From positions 1 through 7,825 of the forward strand of contig CAIKKV010000724.1 of the NCBI GenBank assembly GCA_903828035.1: DNA of 7,825 bases, in the 5' to 3' direction. The first letter of the stretch is position 1, and every line of letters starts with the position of its first letter. This DNA comes from an uncultured bacterium. GTDB lineage: Bacteria > Verrucomicrobiota > Kiritimatiellia > CAIKKV01. Made by a program: the position numbers and the translations under genes. The notes under the pieces are model-generated. The model saw nothing but the letters and a program-made list of their open reading frames with translations, ran no database searches and was not told the DNA's origin. Positions 1 to 6,661 of this stretch are shown here, one piece after another.

Positions 1-2104
1 AGGCGCCGGCCAGGAAGTTGACGCGCAGCACCCACTGCTCCACCGCGTGATTCCATCCCTGCAGGACCATCTGGCCCTTGGTCGCGTCCTCCGCCAGCAG
101 CCGCGCGGCCTCCTCCTCGGGCGGCCGGTCCAGCCGCCGGCTCTCCAGCGGCAGATCGTGGTACCGCCACTCCTCCTCGGCCGTCACGCGCTTGGCGGCC
201 GAATCCCACGCCACGCGCACCGAGCGGCTGAAGTGGCGCGGAAACAGCTCCTCCAGCCACTCCACCCGGATGGCGGCGGCCTGGCTCAGCCGCACTTCGA
301 TCTCGCCCCGCCCGGCCTCCACCTCGCGGATCTCGGCCGCCACGACCAGCGGGGCCCCCCGCACCGCGCTTTCCTTGTCCAGGACGCCGCGGCGGCCATG
401 GACGATCTGGCACCGCAGCGTGCCGCCGTCGACCCGCTTCGCCACGTGATCCGGAAAGGCCGTCAGCATGCAGCGCGCCAGCGCGCCGGCGTCCGCCTCG
501 CCGCCGTCCGCGCGGAGCCCCGCGCGCTGCGCCAATCTCAGGAACAACTCGGCGGCCGCGCCGGCCTGCCGCGCCGCCTGCGCATGGATGCCGAGGCGGC
601 GGCAGACCTCCAGGTCGTAATTCGCCTCCCCGGCATGGCGCCACGCCCGGATGAGCCGGGCAAAATCGGACTCGGACTCCTCGCCCAGCGCCCGCTCGCG
701 CCGCTCCTCGGTCTCCGAGTCCGTCCGCCTCACCAGCACCGGGCGCCCCTCCGTCAGCGCCGCCACCCAGGCCGCCTCGCGCACGCAGCCGAAGCCCTCG
801 GCCGCCAGCAGCATCCGGGAGTACCGGGGATGCAGGGGGAAGAAGGCCATGCGGCGGCCCAGCTCCGTCACCGGCCCATCGGGGCCCTCCGTGGCGCCCA
901 GGTCGTCCAGCAGCGTCTCGGCCCGGCTCAGCGCCTTCGCCTCGGGGGCGTCCAGCCAGGGGAACTCGCGCACGGGCCCCACGCCCGACGCCTTGAGGAG
1001 CAAGACGGCTTCCGACAGGTCGAGCCGGCGCACCTCAGGCAGCTCCGCCGCCGGGCGGCCCGCATGCTCGCGCTCCGACCAGAGGCGCACGCAGACGCCC
1101 GGAGCCGTGCGGCCCGCGCGGCCGGCCCGCTGGTCGGCCGAGGCGCGGCTGATCGACTCCACCAGCAGCGTGTTGATGCCGCGCCAGGCGTCGAACCGGG
1201 CCATGCGCGCCAGCCCGCTGTCGATGACGATCCGGACGCCCTCGATCGTCAGCGACGTTTCCGCCACATTCGTCGCCACCACCACCTTGCGCCGGCTGCC
1301 GGCCGGAGCCACCGCCGCATCCTGGGCGTCCACCGGCAGCTCGCCGTGCAGGGGCAGCACGGCAAAGCCCCGCGCGGCGGGCAGCGCCTGCACGGCCTGG
1401 ATGGTGCGGTTGATCTCATAGGCCCCCGGCATGAAGATCAGCGCATCGCCGGGAGCCCCCTCCTCCAGCAGGTCCGCCAGGGCCTCGGCCGCCGCCTGCC
1501 AGGGGGGGCAGCGCGCCGGATCGGGCGTCTTCTCCACATGGCGGATCTCCACGGGATAAAGCCGCCCCTCGGCGCGCAGCACCGGACAGCCACCCAGGTG
1601 ACGAAGGAGGGGGCCTGTCTCCAAGGTGGCCGACATGACGCCCAGCAAGAGATCCGGCCGGAGGAGCTGCTGGAGCTGGAGCGCCATGCCCAGGGTCAGG
1701 TCGCCGTACAAATGGCGCTCATGGAACTCGTCGAATAAAATCGCCCCCACGCCGGTCAGGCCGGGGTCCGTCATCATGCGGCGCAGCAGAATGCCTTCCG
1801 TCACATAGGCGATCCGGGTATCCCGGGAGGTGACGTTCTCGAACCGGACCTGGTAGCCGACCTCCCCGCCCAGGCGCGCCTTCCGCTCCCTCGCCACGCG
1901 GGCGGCCAGCAGCCGGGCGGCGATCCGGCGCGGTTGAAGGATCACCACTTCGCCGTCCCCCGCCAGCCCGTGATCGACCAGCATCTGCGGAACCTGGGTC
2001 GACTTGCCGGAGCCGGTTGGCGCGGTCAGGACAAAGCGGCGGCTCTTTCCAACGGTCCGCACGAGCTCCGATTCCAGTTCGAAAATCGGCAGATCTCGGC
2101 TCAC
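1..2104 (-). CDS. hrpB: ATP-dependent helicase HrpB, DEAH-box family (3' end cut by window)
   Basis: This is a superfamily 2 DExH helicase of the HrpB type; HrpB proteins are cytoplasmic and their physiological role is poorly defined. About 701 codons are visible without an in-frame stop. Motif I is APTGSGKST (residues 28-36), followed by ILQPRR (55-60), motif II DEFH (125-128), motif III SAT (158-160), ATNVAETSLTIEG (277-289) and motif VI QRAGRAGR (325-332). The DEFHER box and the wording around ETSLTIEG and ASADQRAGRAGR fit HrpB better than HrpA. Roughly the last 150-200 residues, including most of the HrpB C-terminal domain, lie outside the window. I chose GTG at 2104-2102, which overlaps the upstream stop as GTGA, because the protein then begins SRDLPIFELE, like other HrpB N-termini. 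An in-frame ATG at 2128-2126 would add eight residues; neither start has a good Shine-Dalgarno, so translational coupling is likely. Confidence 0.93.
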   Translation of the reverse strand, partial: MSRDLPIFELESELVRTVGKSRRFVLTAPTGSGKSTQVPQMLVDHGLAGDGEVVILQPRRIAARLLAARVARERKARLGGEVGYQVRFENVTSRDTRIAYVTEGILLRRMMTDPGLTGVGAILFDEFHERHLYGDLTLGMALQLQQLLRPDLLLGVMSATLETGPLLRHLGGCPVLRAEGRLYPVEIRHVEKTPDPARCPPWQAAAEALADLLEEGAPGDALIFMPGAYEINRTIQAVQALPAARGFAVLPLHGELPVDAQDAAVAPAGSRRKVVVATNVAETSLTIEGVRIVIDSGLARMARFDAWRGINTLLVESISRASADQRAGRAGRTAPGVCVRLWSEREHAGRPAAELPEVRRLDLSEAVLLLKASGVGPVREFPWLDAPEAKALSRAETLLDDLGATEGPDGPVTELGRRMAFFPLHPRYSRMLLAAEGFGCVREAAWVAALTEGRPVLVRRTDSETEERRERALGEESESDFARLIRAWRHAGEANYDLEVCRRLGIHAQAARQAGAAAELFLRLAQRAGLRADGGEADAGALARCMLTAFPDHVAKRVDGGTLRCQIVHGRRGVLDKESAVRGAPLVVAAEIREVEAGRGEIEVRLSQAAAIRVEWLEELFPRHFSRSVRVAWDSAAKRVTAEEEWRYHDLPLESRRLDRPPEEEAARLLAEDATKGQMVLQGWNHAVEQWVLRVNFLAGA

Positions 2105-2976
2105 TCCAGCACCGCATGCTCGCGCCATTTGGCCAGGGTGGCCGGTCCCACGCCCGGGAGGCGGTCGAGCGCGTCCCAACTCCGCCAGGGGCGCCCTTCG
2201 ATGATGCGCCGCGCGGTGCCCTCCCCCACGCCCGGCAAGGTGCCCAGCTCCTCAAGAGAGGCCTTGTTCAAATGCACCGGGCCCGTTCCCGCGTCCGCGG
2301 CTTTGACGGCCGCCTTGACCGTGTCCAGCTCGCGCTCCTCCCGCCGGGTCTCGGCGCGGAGGGTTGCCAGCTGATCCTGGTCGGCGTCGGCCCAGACCCC
2401 CCGTCTTTTGAGCATGGCCCCGGCTTCCAGGTCGGAAAGCCAGGCCTTGTACTCATCCTGGGCGATCCCGCCGGGCGTCACGCGCCCGGTGCCGTAGGCC
2501 CGCGCCAGCCCCTGCCGGACGAGCTGTTCGGCCAGATCCTGGCCGGAAGCCGTGCGGATAAACGCGTAATAGCGCTTGTCCTCGCTCCGCCCCAGGGCGC
2601 CGGCAAAAGCGGTGTAGACCGTGAAGGGCTTCGCCAGCGCCTTCTTCGTGAAGTCGGAGGCCGCGCGGCCATACTCGATCACCTGCTGCTCGTTCGTCAG
2701 CCCGAAATAGCGCCGCTGATCCCGGACGCGCTTGAAATCCGCATCCTGGGTGGCGCGGGACTCGGGACAGTCGGCGAAGTAGAGCCGCAGGTGATGGCGC
2801 ACGGCGCCGGCCGCGACGATAAAGCTATCGCCGTCATTCGCCGCATGATCAGCCACCAGCACCACGTTGGAGAAAACCTGCAGCACCAGGGGCTCGGCCC
2901 GGGAAAAGAGCGGCGCCAGAAGCGCCAGGAGCAGCACGGAGCAGCCCCTCAGGCGGGAAGAAAGAAGCCGGTTCAT
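2101..2976 (-). CDS. Secreted SNase-like nuclease with C-terminal ComEA-type helix-hairpin-helix domain
   Basis: The 291-residue protein has three parts. Residues 1-27 form a signal peptide (basic start, Leu-rich core, SRA cleavage site before E28), so it should be exported. Residues about 36-196 resemble staphylococcal thermonuclease. They show DGD (48-50), RLYFADCPE with R64, D69 and E72 matching the catalytic Arg35, Asp40 and Glu43, FTKKAL (109-114), R135 in DKRYYAFI matching Arg87, and LVRQGLARAYG (152-162). The active site therefore looks complete. A charged linker (about 200-230) leads to a ComEA-like double HhH (234-290) with two LPGVG hairpins at 247-251 and 273-277, which normally bind the DNA backbone. 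The likely activity is cleavage of nucleic acid outside the cytoplasm, with the HhH adding DNA affinity; that role is inference. The start is ATG at 2976 with GGAGG at 2989-2985, 8 nt upstream. The stop overlaps the hrpB start. Confidence 0.9.
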   Translation of the reverse strand: MNRLLSSRLRGCSVLLLALLAPLFSRAEPLVLQVFSNVVLVADHAANDGDSFIVAAGAVRHHLRLYFADCPESRATQDADFKRVRDQRRYFGLTNEQQVIEYGRAASDFTKKALAKPFTVYTAFAGALGRSEDKRYYAFIRTASGQDLAEQLVRQGLARAYGTGRVTPGGIAQDEYKAWLSDLEAGAMLKRRGVWADADQDQLATLRAETRREERELDTVKAAVKAADAGTGPVHLNKASLEELGTLPGVGEGTARRIIEGRPWRSWDALDRLPGVGPATLAKWREHAVLE

Positions 2977-2991
2977 GAGCCTCTCCTCCGA

Positions 2992-3513
2992 TTAATACGG
3001 CCAAATCCGGGCAATCCAGGAAGCCAGCCACGGATAGGCGAACAGAAAGAAAAGCCAGTTCGCGGCGAGCGCGTAGAACGAGGCGAACACATCGTCGATG
3101 ACGATGCCATAGCCGCCATGCAGATCCTGCAGGCCGCGGGCGGGCCAGGGCTTGACGATATCGCAGACGCGGGCGGTCACGAAGGCCACGATCAGCATCA
3201 GGGGCGCCTGGTGCAGGGGCAGACCCAGCACGGCGATCGGAAAGGTCAGGTATTCATCGGCCACGATCCGGCCGTCGTCCTTCTTTCCAAACCAGTTCTC
3301 GGCCATGCCGCAAAAAGGAACCGCCAGGGTGGCCAGGGTCAGCGCGGCCACCAACTGCCAGTGCCAGCCCAGCCCCGTGAGAACCCACACCAGCGGAAGG
3401 CCCCAGAGCGAGCCCACCGTGCCCGACGCGAAGGGGCTGAGCCCGAGGCCGAACCCGGTGGCGACGGCAAGCGAGGCCTTCATCTCCGGCGCCGTGTTTT
3501 CCCAATGTGACAT
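2992..3513 (-). CDS. pgpA: Phosphatidylglycerophosphatase A
   Basis: PgpA is an inner-membrane enzyme that removes phosphate from phosphatidylglycerophosphate to make phosphatidylglycerol. The 173-residue length is normal for the family. All the conserved blocks are visible: ATGFGLGLSPFASGTVGS (18-35), DDGRIVADEYLTFP with D86 and E87 (79-92), RVCDIVKPWPA with D118, K121 and P122 (115-125), and GGYGIVIDDVFAS with D140 and D141 (133-145). Hydrophobic stretches at about 36-48, 52-70, 92-114 and 142-162 fit a small polytopic protein. The start is ATG at 3513 with a strong GGGGAGG just upstream. A 5-bp stem (3525-3537) fills most of the 24-nt gap after the DUF362 gene and abuts this ribosome binding site. 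The next gene, for the exported nuclease, begins 15 nt after the stop. I am confident of the family. Confidence 0.95.
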   Translation of the reverse strand: MSHWENTAPEMKASLAVATGFGLGLSPFASGTVGSLWGLPLVWVLTGLGWHWQLVAALTLATLAVPFCGMAENWFGKKDDGRIVADEYLTFPIAVLGLPLHQAPLMLIVAFVTARVCDIVKPWPARGLQDLHGGYGIVIDDVFASFYALAANWLFFLFAYPWLASWIARIWPY

Positions 3514-3537
3514 GCCAGCCTCCCCGGCGAAACGCCG

Positions 3538-4647
3538 CTAGACGACCTCGTCGATCACATACTTCTGCGTGCCCAGCCCGTGCTTCTCCAAAGACCGGAC
3601 CTGGATCCAGGGATCCTTGCCGTGAATCTTCTCGAAAAGGTGGTTTCCCTTGTGCAGCTTCCACTTGCCGATCAGGGTGCCGGGAATCAGGTTTTCGGTC
3701 TTGATCGCATCGAGGCAGGCCGACTCGAGCGCCACCATGTCGGGCGACGCCATGATCCCGATATCCGGCACAAGGCTGGGCGTCGTCATGCCCCAGCAGT
3801 CGCAGAACATCGTGATCTGGGTCAGCACGTTGATGTGCAGCACCCGGGTGGGATCGAACGAGCCCATGACGGTTTTCGTGGTCAGGGCCATGCCTTCCTG
3901 GAAATCCTTGAATCCGGTCTTATCCCGCATGGTCAGCGCCTTCGTCGGGCAGGCGGCCACGCAGTGGCGGCAGTAGCGGCAGTGATGGAAGAAGATGGAG
4001 ACCTTTTTCCCCGCCTTGTCGAGCTTGATGGCGTTGGTGTCGCAGGCCTTGACGCAGCGCCCGCAAAGGGTGCAGGCCTCCTTGTTCCAGTCGATCCCGC
4101 CCTCCAGCGCGTGGATCTTGGCGCGGGTGTCGCCATCGACGCAGCCCATGGCGATATTCTTGCAGGCGCCGCCGTAGCCGCAGTCCCCGTGGCCCTTCAC
4201 ATGGGACAGGTTGATCAGGCAGGGGGCGTCCCAGATGGCGCCGTAGATGCGGAGCTTGTCGAGCTGGCGGAAGCCGACCTCGCGCTCCACGATGTAGGTG
4301 TCATAGGGCCCGCCGGCGGCGATGATCGGGCAGCCGAGCGTCTCGGTCGTATACCCGCGCTCCGCCGCGGCGGCCACGGTTCCAAAGCCCGCCTCCACGA
4401 TGAACGGCTTTCCGCCGGCCGCCTTCACGGCTTTCACCACCATGCGCACGATCAGCGGATGAATGGTCGAGTAGCCCAGGTTCCCGCCCAAGTGCATCTT
4501 GATGGGCACCACCTTGCCCTGGCAGAGATGCTTCAGGTCGTACTGCGCCAGCATGCGCTCCAGCTTGGCGGGAAGCGTGGCCGACCCTTCCGGGCGGGCG
4601 ACGCCCACGGAGGCAAAACAAACCTTCGACGCTGCTAGGCTTTTCAT
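3538..4647 (-). CDS. DUF362 domain protein with two [4Fe-4S] ferredoxin motifs
   Basis: This 369-residue protein belongs to the DUF362/ferredoxin group, whose function is not established. An N-terminal DUF362 part (about 8-185) holds KMHLGG (50-55), INLSHVKGHG (145-154) and a Cys/Gly stretch DCGYGGACKNIAMGC (155-169). It is followed by a bacterial-type two-cluster ferredoxin insert: CTLCGRCVKAC (C192, C195, C198, C202) and CRYCRHCVAACP (C223, C226, C229, C233). The DUF362 fold then resumes, with FCDCWGM (281-287), DIGIMASPDMVALESACLD (295-313) and a closing part to 369. There is no signal peptide or membrane segment, so it is probably cytoplasmic. Both CxxCxxCxxxC sets are intact, which suggests electron transfer or a redox-linked enzyme; the substrate is unknown. 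ATG at 4647 lies one base after the gph stop, with GAGGGG 8 nt upstream inside the gph coding end, so the two genes should be co-translated. Confidence 0.92.
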   Translation of the reverse strand: MKSLAASKVCFASVGVARPEGSATLPAKLERMLAQYDLKHLCQGKVVPIKMHLGGNLGYSTIHPLIVRMVVKAVKAAGGKPFIVEAGFGTVAAAAERGYTTETLGCPIIAAGGPYDTYIVEREVGFRQLDKLRIYGAIWDAPCLINLSHVKGHGDCGYGGACKNIAMGCVDGDTRAKIHALEGGIDWNKEACTLCGRCVKACDTNAIKLDKAGKKVSIFFHHCRYCRHCVAACPTKALTMRDKTGFKDFQEGMALTTKTVMGSFDPTRVLHINVLTQITMFCDCWGMTTPSLVPDIGIMASPDMVALESACLDAIKTENLIPGTLIGKWKLHKGNHLFEKIHGKDPWIQVRSLEKHGLGTQKYVIDEVV

Positions 4648-4648
4648 T

Positions 4649-5296
4649 CTACGTTCCCCTCATCATGCATTCCACAAAATCACCGAACGATTCAAAAGTC
4701 AGATGGGGCTTCTCCGGCCCCGGATCGCCAATGCCATACGCCATCAGGACGGAGCGGATGCCGGCCCTGCGCGCCGCCTCCAGATCGGTCCGGTTGTCGC
4801 CCACCATCCAGGAATCGGTTTTCCCGAACCCCAGGCGGCCCATGATCCCCTCCAGCATGGCGGGATCCGGCTTCAGCTCCGGCACGCTGCCGCCTCCATA
4901 GACGGCCTCGAACAACGGGCGCAATCCGAGGGCCTGCAGCAGCGTCTCGGTCATGTCGGCGGGCTTGTTGGTCGCAATCGCCAGGACATGTCCACACGCG
5001 CGAAGGCGGGCCAGCCCTTCCGGAACTCCCTCGTAAGGCCGGGTCTTCTCGCACAGATGGGCCAGGTAGTGGCGCTTCTGAAAGCGGACCGCCTGGTCGA
5101 GATCGGCGTCCGGCTTGTCCTGCAAAGCCCGCTCCATCAGCACCCGGATGCCATCCCCCACATAGCCGGCCACGGTCTGAATGGAAACCGGGCCGAGTCC
5201 ATACTCGGCCCGGGTCAGATTCACCGCCGTGGCCAAGTCGCCGACAGAATCGACGAGCGTGCCATCGAGGTCAAAAATAAAGAGCTGCGACGCCAC
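4649..5296 (-). CDS. gph: HAD-family phosphatase, phosphoglycolate phosphatase (Gph/PpaX type)
   Basis: This is a 215-residue HAD-superfamily hydrolase with a small helical C1 cap. Motif I is FDLDGTLVDS with nucleophile D9 and acid-base D11; motif II is AIATNKP with T109; motif III is ELKPDP with K142; motif IV is VGDNRTDLEAA with D167 and D171. The cap lies at about residues 16-85. The overall pattern, including TNKP, LKPDP and VGDNRTD, matches phosphoglycolate phosphatases, which dephosphorylate 2-phosphoglycolate arising from DNA 3'-end repair or oxygenase activity. Related HADs act on pyrophosphate or other sugar phosphates, so the substrate is only probable. The start is GTG at 5296, two bases after the stop of the upstream isomerase gene and with almost no Shine-Dalgarno; no other start is available before motif I, so coupling to the upstream gene is likely. 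A strong 11-bp inverted repeat lies inside the coding region at codons 29-36. Confidence 0.88.
   Translation of the reverse strand: MASQLFIFDLDGTLVDSVGDLATAVNLTRAEYGLGPVSIQTVAGYVGDGIRVLMERALQDKPDADLDQAVRFQKRHYLAHLCEKTRPYEGVPEGLARLRACGHVLAIATNKPADMTETLLQALGLRPLFEAVYGGGSVPELKPDPAMLEGIMGRLGFGKTDSWMVGDNRTDLEAARRAGIRSVLMAYGIGDPGPEKPHLTFESFGDFVECMMRGT
5188..5213. repeat. Perfect 11-bp inverted repeat with 4-nt loop inside gph
   Basis: The left arm CCGGGCCGAGT (5188-5198) and right arm ACTCGGCCCGG (5203-5213) are exact reverse complements separated by CCAT. In the mRNA this is an uninterrupted GC-rich stem within gph codons 29-36, about 80 nt after the gph start. It is not followed by a U-run on the transcribed strand, so it is not a standard intrinsic terminator. 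A role in mRNA processing or pausing is possible but unproven. Confidence 0.85.
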
Positions 5297-5298
5297 CC

Positions 5299-6576
5299 TT
5301 ATTTCGCGGGAGCGGCGGCAGGAGCGGCGGGAGCGACAGGCGCGGCGACAGCCGGGACGGCGGGAGCCGCCACAGCAGGAGCGGCGGGGGCCTCCACCAC
5401 CGGAGCTTCCACAGCCGGGGCGGCGGGAGCTTCGACGGCTTCCTCCTCCGCTTCGCCGGAGGCGGCGCCCATGGCCTGCTTGGCTTCATCCGCCAGCTTG
5501 GCGGCCTGGATGTCCTTGTCCAGCTCGGGGTCCACAACCACCTTCGCCTGCGCGCGCAGCTGGTCGATGAACGGAGGAATCACCTTGCGGCTCTTCATCA
5601 TCTTCAGGTAGTCCAGGATCTGCCCCTTGACTTCCGCCAGGGTGCGGGTCTGGGCCACGCTCTTCTCCGTCACCTGGACGACGTGATACCCGAACTGGGT
5701 CTCGATCACGGGGCCGACCACATTGGTGGCCTGGGAGAAAGCGGCTTCCTCGAAGGGCGGGACCATCTGGCCGCGGCCGAACTTGCCGAGCATGCCGCCG
5801 TCCTTGGCGGACGGGCAATCCGAATTGGCCTTGGCCAGGGTCGCGAAATCAGCGCCGTCAACGAGCTGCTTGTGCAGATCTTCGATCTTGGCCTTCTTGG
5901 CCGCCTTGGCGGCCGCATCGTCCTTCTCGTCCACCTTGATGAGGATGTGGCGGGCCGTCACCTGCTCGGGCACTTCAAAGGCGGACTTCTGCTTGTCGTA
6001 GAACTCGGCCACTTCCTTGTCCGAGATGGCCCCGGTCTTCTCCATCTCCACATCAAACAGCTTCTTGATGCGCAGGTCTTTCTTCATGCGCTCCTTGAAC
6101 GAGGCCTGGGTCATGTTCTCCATCTCGAGAACCTTGTCCAGCGTCATGTCGGCCGGCAGCCGCTTGGTGATATCGGCCACGGCCTTGTCGATATCGGCGT
6201 CGGTGACGGTGATCTCGCGCTTGGAGGCTTCGTTCTCAAGCAGCGTGGTGACGATGAACGACTGGGCGGCCTGGACGCGCATCTGGGTGCGGTAGTTTTC
6301 GGCCTGCTCCGGGGGCACCATGGAGGCGACCTGCTCGTACTGCTCGGCAGCCAGCTTGGCCAGCTCGCCCTCGGTCAGCTTCTTGCCGTCGATCTGGATC
6401 AAAACCTTGCCGGGATCGGCGGAGGGCTTGGCGGCGGCGGCAACGACGGGCTTCGGGGCCGGGGCGACGGGCTCCTTCTTGGGCTGCTCTCCCTGGCGAT
6501 TACAACCGGACGCGATCAAGGCGGCGCAGAGGAGTGCAAAGCCGGCATAACGAAACATCGAGCGATCCTGTGACAT
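5299..6576 (-). CDS. Periplasmic lipoprotein peptidylprolyl isomerase (SurA/PrsA/PpiC-like parvulin)
   Basis: The 425-residue protein begins with a short basic segment, a hydrophobic core (10-22) and a lipobox-like ASGC with C25, so it is probably a lipoprotein anchored in the envelope. A Pro/Ala/Lys linker (30-55) precedes a SurA_N/trigger-factor-like helical chaperone region (about 57-190) with SFIVTTLLENEASKR and ITVTDADIDKAVADI. The parvulin domain spans about 204-304: ARHILIK (208-214), DFATLAKANSDCPSAKDGGMLGKF (243-266), MVPPFEEAAFS (271-281) and TQFGYHVVQV (293-302). Parvulins isomerise X-Pro bonds and help outer-membrane or secreted proteins fold. Residues about 380-425 form an unusual Ala/Pro/Val tail. 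The start is ATG at 6576 with AAAGGAG 7 nt upstream; a second ATG at codon 7 (6558) is a weaker alternative that would still keep the lipobox. It heads the tight downstream gene cluster. Confidence 0.93.
   Translation of the reverse strand: MSQDRSMFRYAGFALLCAALIASGCNRQGEQPKKEPVAPAPKPVVAAAAKPSADPGKVLIQIDGKKLTEGELAKLAAEQYEQVASMVPPEQAENYRTQMRVQAAQSFIVTTLLENEASKREITVTDADIDKAVADITKRLPADMTLDKVLEMENMTQASFKERMKKDLRIKKLFDVEMEKTGAISDKEVAEFYDKQKSAFEVPEQVTARHILIKVDEKDDAAAKAAKKAKIEDLHKQLVDGADFATLAKANSDCPSAKDGGMLGKFGRGQMVPPFEEAAFSQATNVVGPVIETQFGYHVVQVTEKSVAQTRTLAEVKGQILDYLKMMKSRKVIPPFIDQLRAQAKVVVDPELDKDIQAAKLADEAKQAMGAASGEAEEEAVEAPAAPAVEAPVVEAPAAPAVAAPAVPAVAAPVAPAAPAAAPAK
5302..5436 (-). repeat. Low-complexity Ala/Pro/Val-rich repeat encoding the isomerase tail
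   Basis: Codons 381-425 of the isomerase gene encode imperfect copies of EAPAAPAV and shorter AAPAV or APAAP units, with Glu present only in the early copies. On the plus strand this shows as recurring GCGGGAGC and similar purine-rich GC blocks. Such tails are typical of flexible envelope-spanning or cell-wall-spanning spacers, and the DNA is prone to length change by slippage. Confidence 0.8.
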
Positions 6577-6583
6577 GAGACGT

Positions 6584-6590
6584 CTCCTTT
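6584..6590 (-). promoter_or_regulatory. Shine-Dalgarno AAAGGAG of the isomerase gene
   Basis: On the minus strand AAAGGAG sits 7 nt before the ATG at 6576. This is near-ideal spacing and favours that start over the in-frame ATG six codons later. Confidence 0.75.
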
Positions 6591-6630
6591 TACTTATCCG
6601 GGTAAACTATCAGAAAGAAAAAACCGTTTC

Positions 6631-6661
6631 CAGCCAAAAAAACACAGCCAAAAAAACACAG
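6631..6661. repeat. 14-bp tandem direct repeat (2.2 copies) with A7/T7 tracts
   Basis: The unit CCAAAAAAACACAG occurs twice without change at 6634-6647 and 6648-6661, preceded by a partial copy CAG at 6631-6633. It lies directly after the stop codon of the ATP-grasp/GNAT gene. On the transcribed strand it gives two T7 tracts, but no stable hairpin precedes them, so I do not call a terminator. Confidence 0.85.

Noticed and set aside
47..1738. 563-codon open frame on the plus strand
   Set aside because: It lies opposite hrpB, its translation is rich in Arg, His, Pro, Gly and Ala with no recognisable domain, and the minus strand carries all helicase motifs. GC-rich third positions keep stops rare on the opposite strand.
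1719..2255. 178-codon minus-strand frame overlapping the nuclease-hrpB junction
   Set aside because: It uses a different frame from both real genes, starts at TTG and has an Arg/Pro/Gly-rich product without a domain.
2017..3510. 497-codon open frame on the plus strand
   Set aside because: It runs across three separate real minus-strand genes (the start of hrpB, the nuclease and pgpA) and their junctions, and its product shows no domain.
4362..4376. GC-only palindrome CCGCCGCGGCGG in the DUF362 gene
   Set aside because: It arises from a run of alanine codons and has no loop or context to suggest a function.
3580..4638. 352-codon open frame on the plus strand
   Set aside because: It is the mirror of the DUF362 gene, whose two cysteine motifs prove the minus-strand reading.
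4499..5611. 370-codon plus-strand frame with a Gly/Ala/Thr repeat tail
   Set aside because: It spans parts of three minus-strand genes; the repeats are only the antisense reading of the Ala/Pro tail of the isomerase.
5683..6573. 296-codon plus-strand frame rich in Gly, Leu and His
   Set aside because: It is antisense to the parvulin gene and has no domain signature.
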